Assembly (NCBI GenBank): GCA_038502055.1
Contig: JAXRKN010000036.1
Span: 1,922,001-1,986,000 of the forward strand
Length of the DNA: 64,000 bases
Source: Tanytarsus gracilentus
Lineage: Eukaryota; Arthropoda; Insecta; Diptera; Chironomidae
Direction: 5' to 3'
Shown here: in pieces, positions 62,001-64,000 of the stretch
Numbering within the stretch: position 1 is the stretch's first letter
How the letters are laid out: every line of letters begins with the position of its first letter
Notes under the pieces: model-generated
The model's input: the letters and a program-made list of their open reading frames with translations, nothing else
Told to the model about the DNA's origin: nothing
Database searches by the model: none
Made by a program: the position numbers and the translations under genes

Positions 62001-64000
62001 AACTTTTTAATTTATTGTGTGTTCACAAATAATATTGTTCACATATCACAGGTCCATTTCGCAACATTTTCCTAGATCCGAAAAAAGATTTTTTCAATTT
62101 CAATTCTCAATTTCGAAGTTGAGTAAGCGAAAAAGGATAAGTTGGTGAAATTGATAAAGTTGAATTGACGTCGAGAAATTGATGCTTCGGATTGTGTTCT
62201 ATAAATAAAACAACGTTTCGTTTCATTAGAAAATTGCGAGAATAATTTCGCTGTCGAACAATGTCATTCGTTCACTCAATCATACAAAGACATGACGCCC
62301 CGACTTTCATAAAAAATTCATCCACCGAAATGACCAATAACATCTTTATGAGTTTCTCCAATTGTGCGGCAACAAAAAATTATCGGCAATAATGACAAGT
62401 CAGCCGGAAAAGTTTGTGAGTATAAATTTTATAAGGCGAGTTTTGAGTGAGTTTTTGGAGAACATTTGAAGAAAAAAATTTTTTTTCGGGAATTAAATTT
62501 TAAAAGGGATTTATTGAGTTTTTAAATTTAAAATTTTTTTTAAAAATTTCAAATCTTTTTTAAAGACAAATTTAACAATAAATTTGATACTTTAACAAAT
62601 GTTTACAGAAATTTCCTGTCACTCAACCTTAATTTTAGTACAATTTGTTCATTCGGAAAATTTTCTGTAAATTCGAAAGTTAAATAAGATTTTATGTCAT
62701 GTTCACAGAGCACATATTGAGCAATGATTAAGTCAATATCTAAAACGGAAGTCTCTGAGCGATGTCATGTAAACATATTGGACATCTTGAAGAGTGTGAG
62801 AGAGAGAGAGCTTCTTGTATTTAACAAAACACAAACTTGTCTCTCCTTTCCATTTAATGTATCATTCTGTCACAAGGAACAAATCTTAAGGCATCGAGTT
62901 CATCACGTAATAAGAATATTAATGTGCTCACATCAGGAATTCTTGTACTATGTTAGAAAATGACAAAGTTGCGCACACATTACATACTTAAGAATGATTC
63001 ATTGTTATGGAATCTATGCTGTGTTGACAGACGCGTCTTTTGCGGAGCTTAAATTAATGAGTAACTTGGGGGGTTTGGGCAGCTAATTTGACAGCATGAA
63101 AATTAATTATTTGGCATCGATAGAGATTACAAAAATAATATTGGTTTAGACATATTTTTTTAACCTCAAGCTGAGTTGATTTAGTTTAAAACTTTTAAGG
63201 TTCATTTATGGCAAATAGTTTGCGAAACTCTGTTTATGAAAAGCATAAAGTAAAGTTTTAAAAATGCTTGAGGCTTCCACAAAATTGTAATTTGCGTTCA
63301 TTTCAGATTTCTAAAGCTTCATAATTTATTTAAATAAGCTGTAGAAAAAAGTTTAAACGATTTTTGTATTTTATTCTAAAATTACGTTGAGAAAATCAAT
63401 GTTGAGCTCAACAAATGTTTGCTTTAGGAAAATCCATAAAAGCTTTTTAGAGCTATAAAAAATTCTCTTTAAACATTCAGCTAAAAAAAGAATTTTGAGC
63501 ATTTTATCCACAATTGACATTAAGTTCGTCTGTGAATTTTGAATAATCTATGAGGGGAGAGCAGTTTATCAATTAACATAAATTAAAAGATGATTACACG
63601 CTAATGCCATAAGTTTGCCACTAAAAAGCTCATTTTCTTCTTTTTCATCATCAATCGAGTCTTGTTCACTGGTTATGCACGATAAAAACTTTTAAAGTTT
63701 ATCTTTTCAACTTTAACTATCTTTTTTTGTTTGAAGCTTATTAAAAAACGAGCTCAAAGTTTTTCTGCTCTGTTTAACTTTTTCCCAACAAAAACTTTTT
63801 TTTAGAATAAAGAACTGTCGCAAAACAGTGAACATCATTGTTATAATGCATGAAGCTGTGAACTATTTCTTTGATCAACAATGCATGAAATGAGAAGAGA
63901 TGAGTGAAATATAATGAGACGCTCAACTTTTTCATCAAACACTTCTGTGAAATAATCTTCTTAATTCTTCCTCCACGAATTGCATATATTTTGAGTATAA
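59015..64000. other. upstream of kekkon to window edge, no supported gene
   Basis: About 5 kb of AT-rich DNA. It should contain the kekkon promoter (minus strand), but no clear TATA/initiator pair stands out. A (CTT)6 run lies at 60854-60872 and an AG run near 62800. No RNA gene or mobile element recognised. Confidence 0.45.

Overview
The window is AT-rich, gene-sparse DNA from an insect nuclear genome, most likely a fly. The evidence is GT-AG introns (several under 100 bp), a juvenile hormone epoxide hydrolase, a kekkon-family LRR-Ig receptor, and TATA/initiator promoters. The species cannot be fixed from the sequence. All gene models were spliced by eye.

Layout. (1) A cytochrome b561-domain membrane protein lies on the minus strand at 748-1604. 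(2) A seven-coding-exon juvenile hormone epoxide hydrolase lies on the plus strand at 7724-9613, with a candidate promoter and an untranslated first exon near 7132-7182. (3) A radial spoke head protein of the RSPH4/6 family lies on the plus strand at 19379-22809 in four exons. (4) Mobile DNA is clustered at 29107-33479: a 1.23-kb foldback hAT-type element with a perfect 8-bp target duplication, a 2.46-kb foldback element built from about 63-bp TGACGT-containing repeats, a 478-bp tRNA-related SINE nested inside the latter, and a 0.1-kb MITE. Related MITE copies lie near 2.1 kb, 38.6 kb and possibly 51.5 kb. (5) A three-exon, 207-residue gene that I do not recognise lies on the minus strand at 42397-43284. 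(6) A kekkon-family LRR-Ig transmembrane protein lies on the minus strand: a large 3' exon at 53054-55389 and a 25-nt start exon found at 58979-59003 across a 3.6-kb intron.

The genes form no operon or obvious functional cluster. They serve juvenile hormone breakdown, transmembrane electron transfer, the ciliary axoneme (in flies mainly sperm and sensory cilia) and cell-surface signalling. Long stretches between them show no supported gene. Recurrent oddities are stop codons lying inside AATAAA signals (four of five genes), 24- and 39-nt microexons around the hydrolase nucleophile, a 54-nt intron that keeps frame, and an upstream ORF overlapping the kekkon start.
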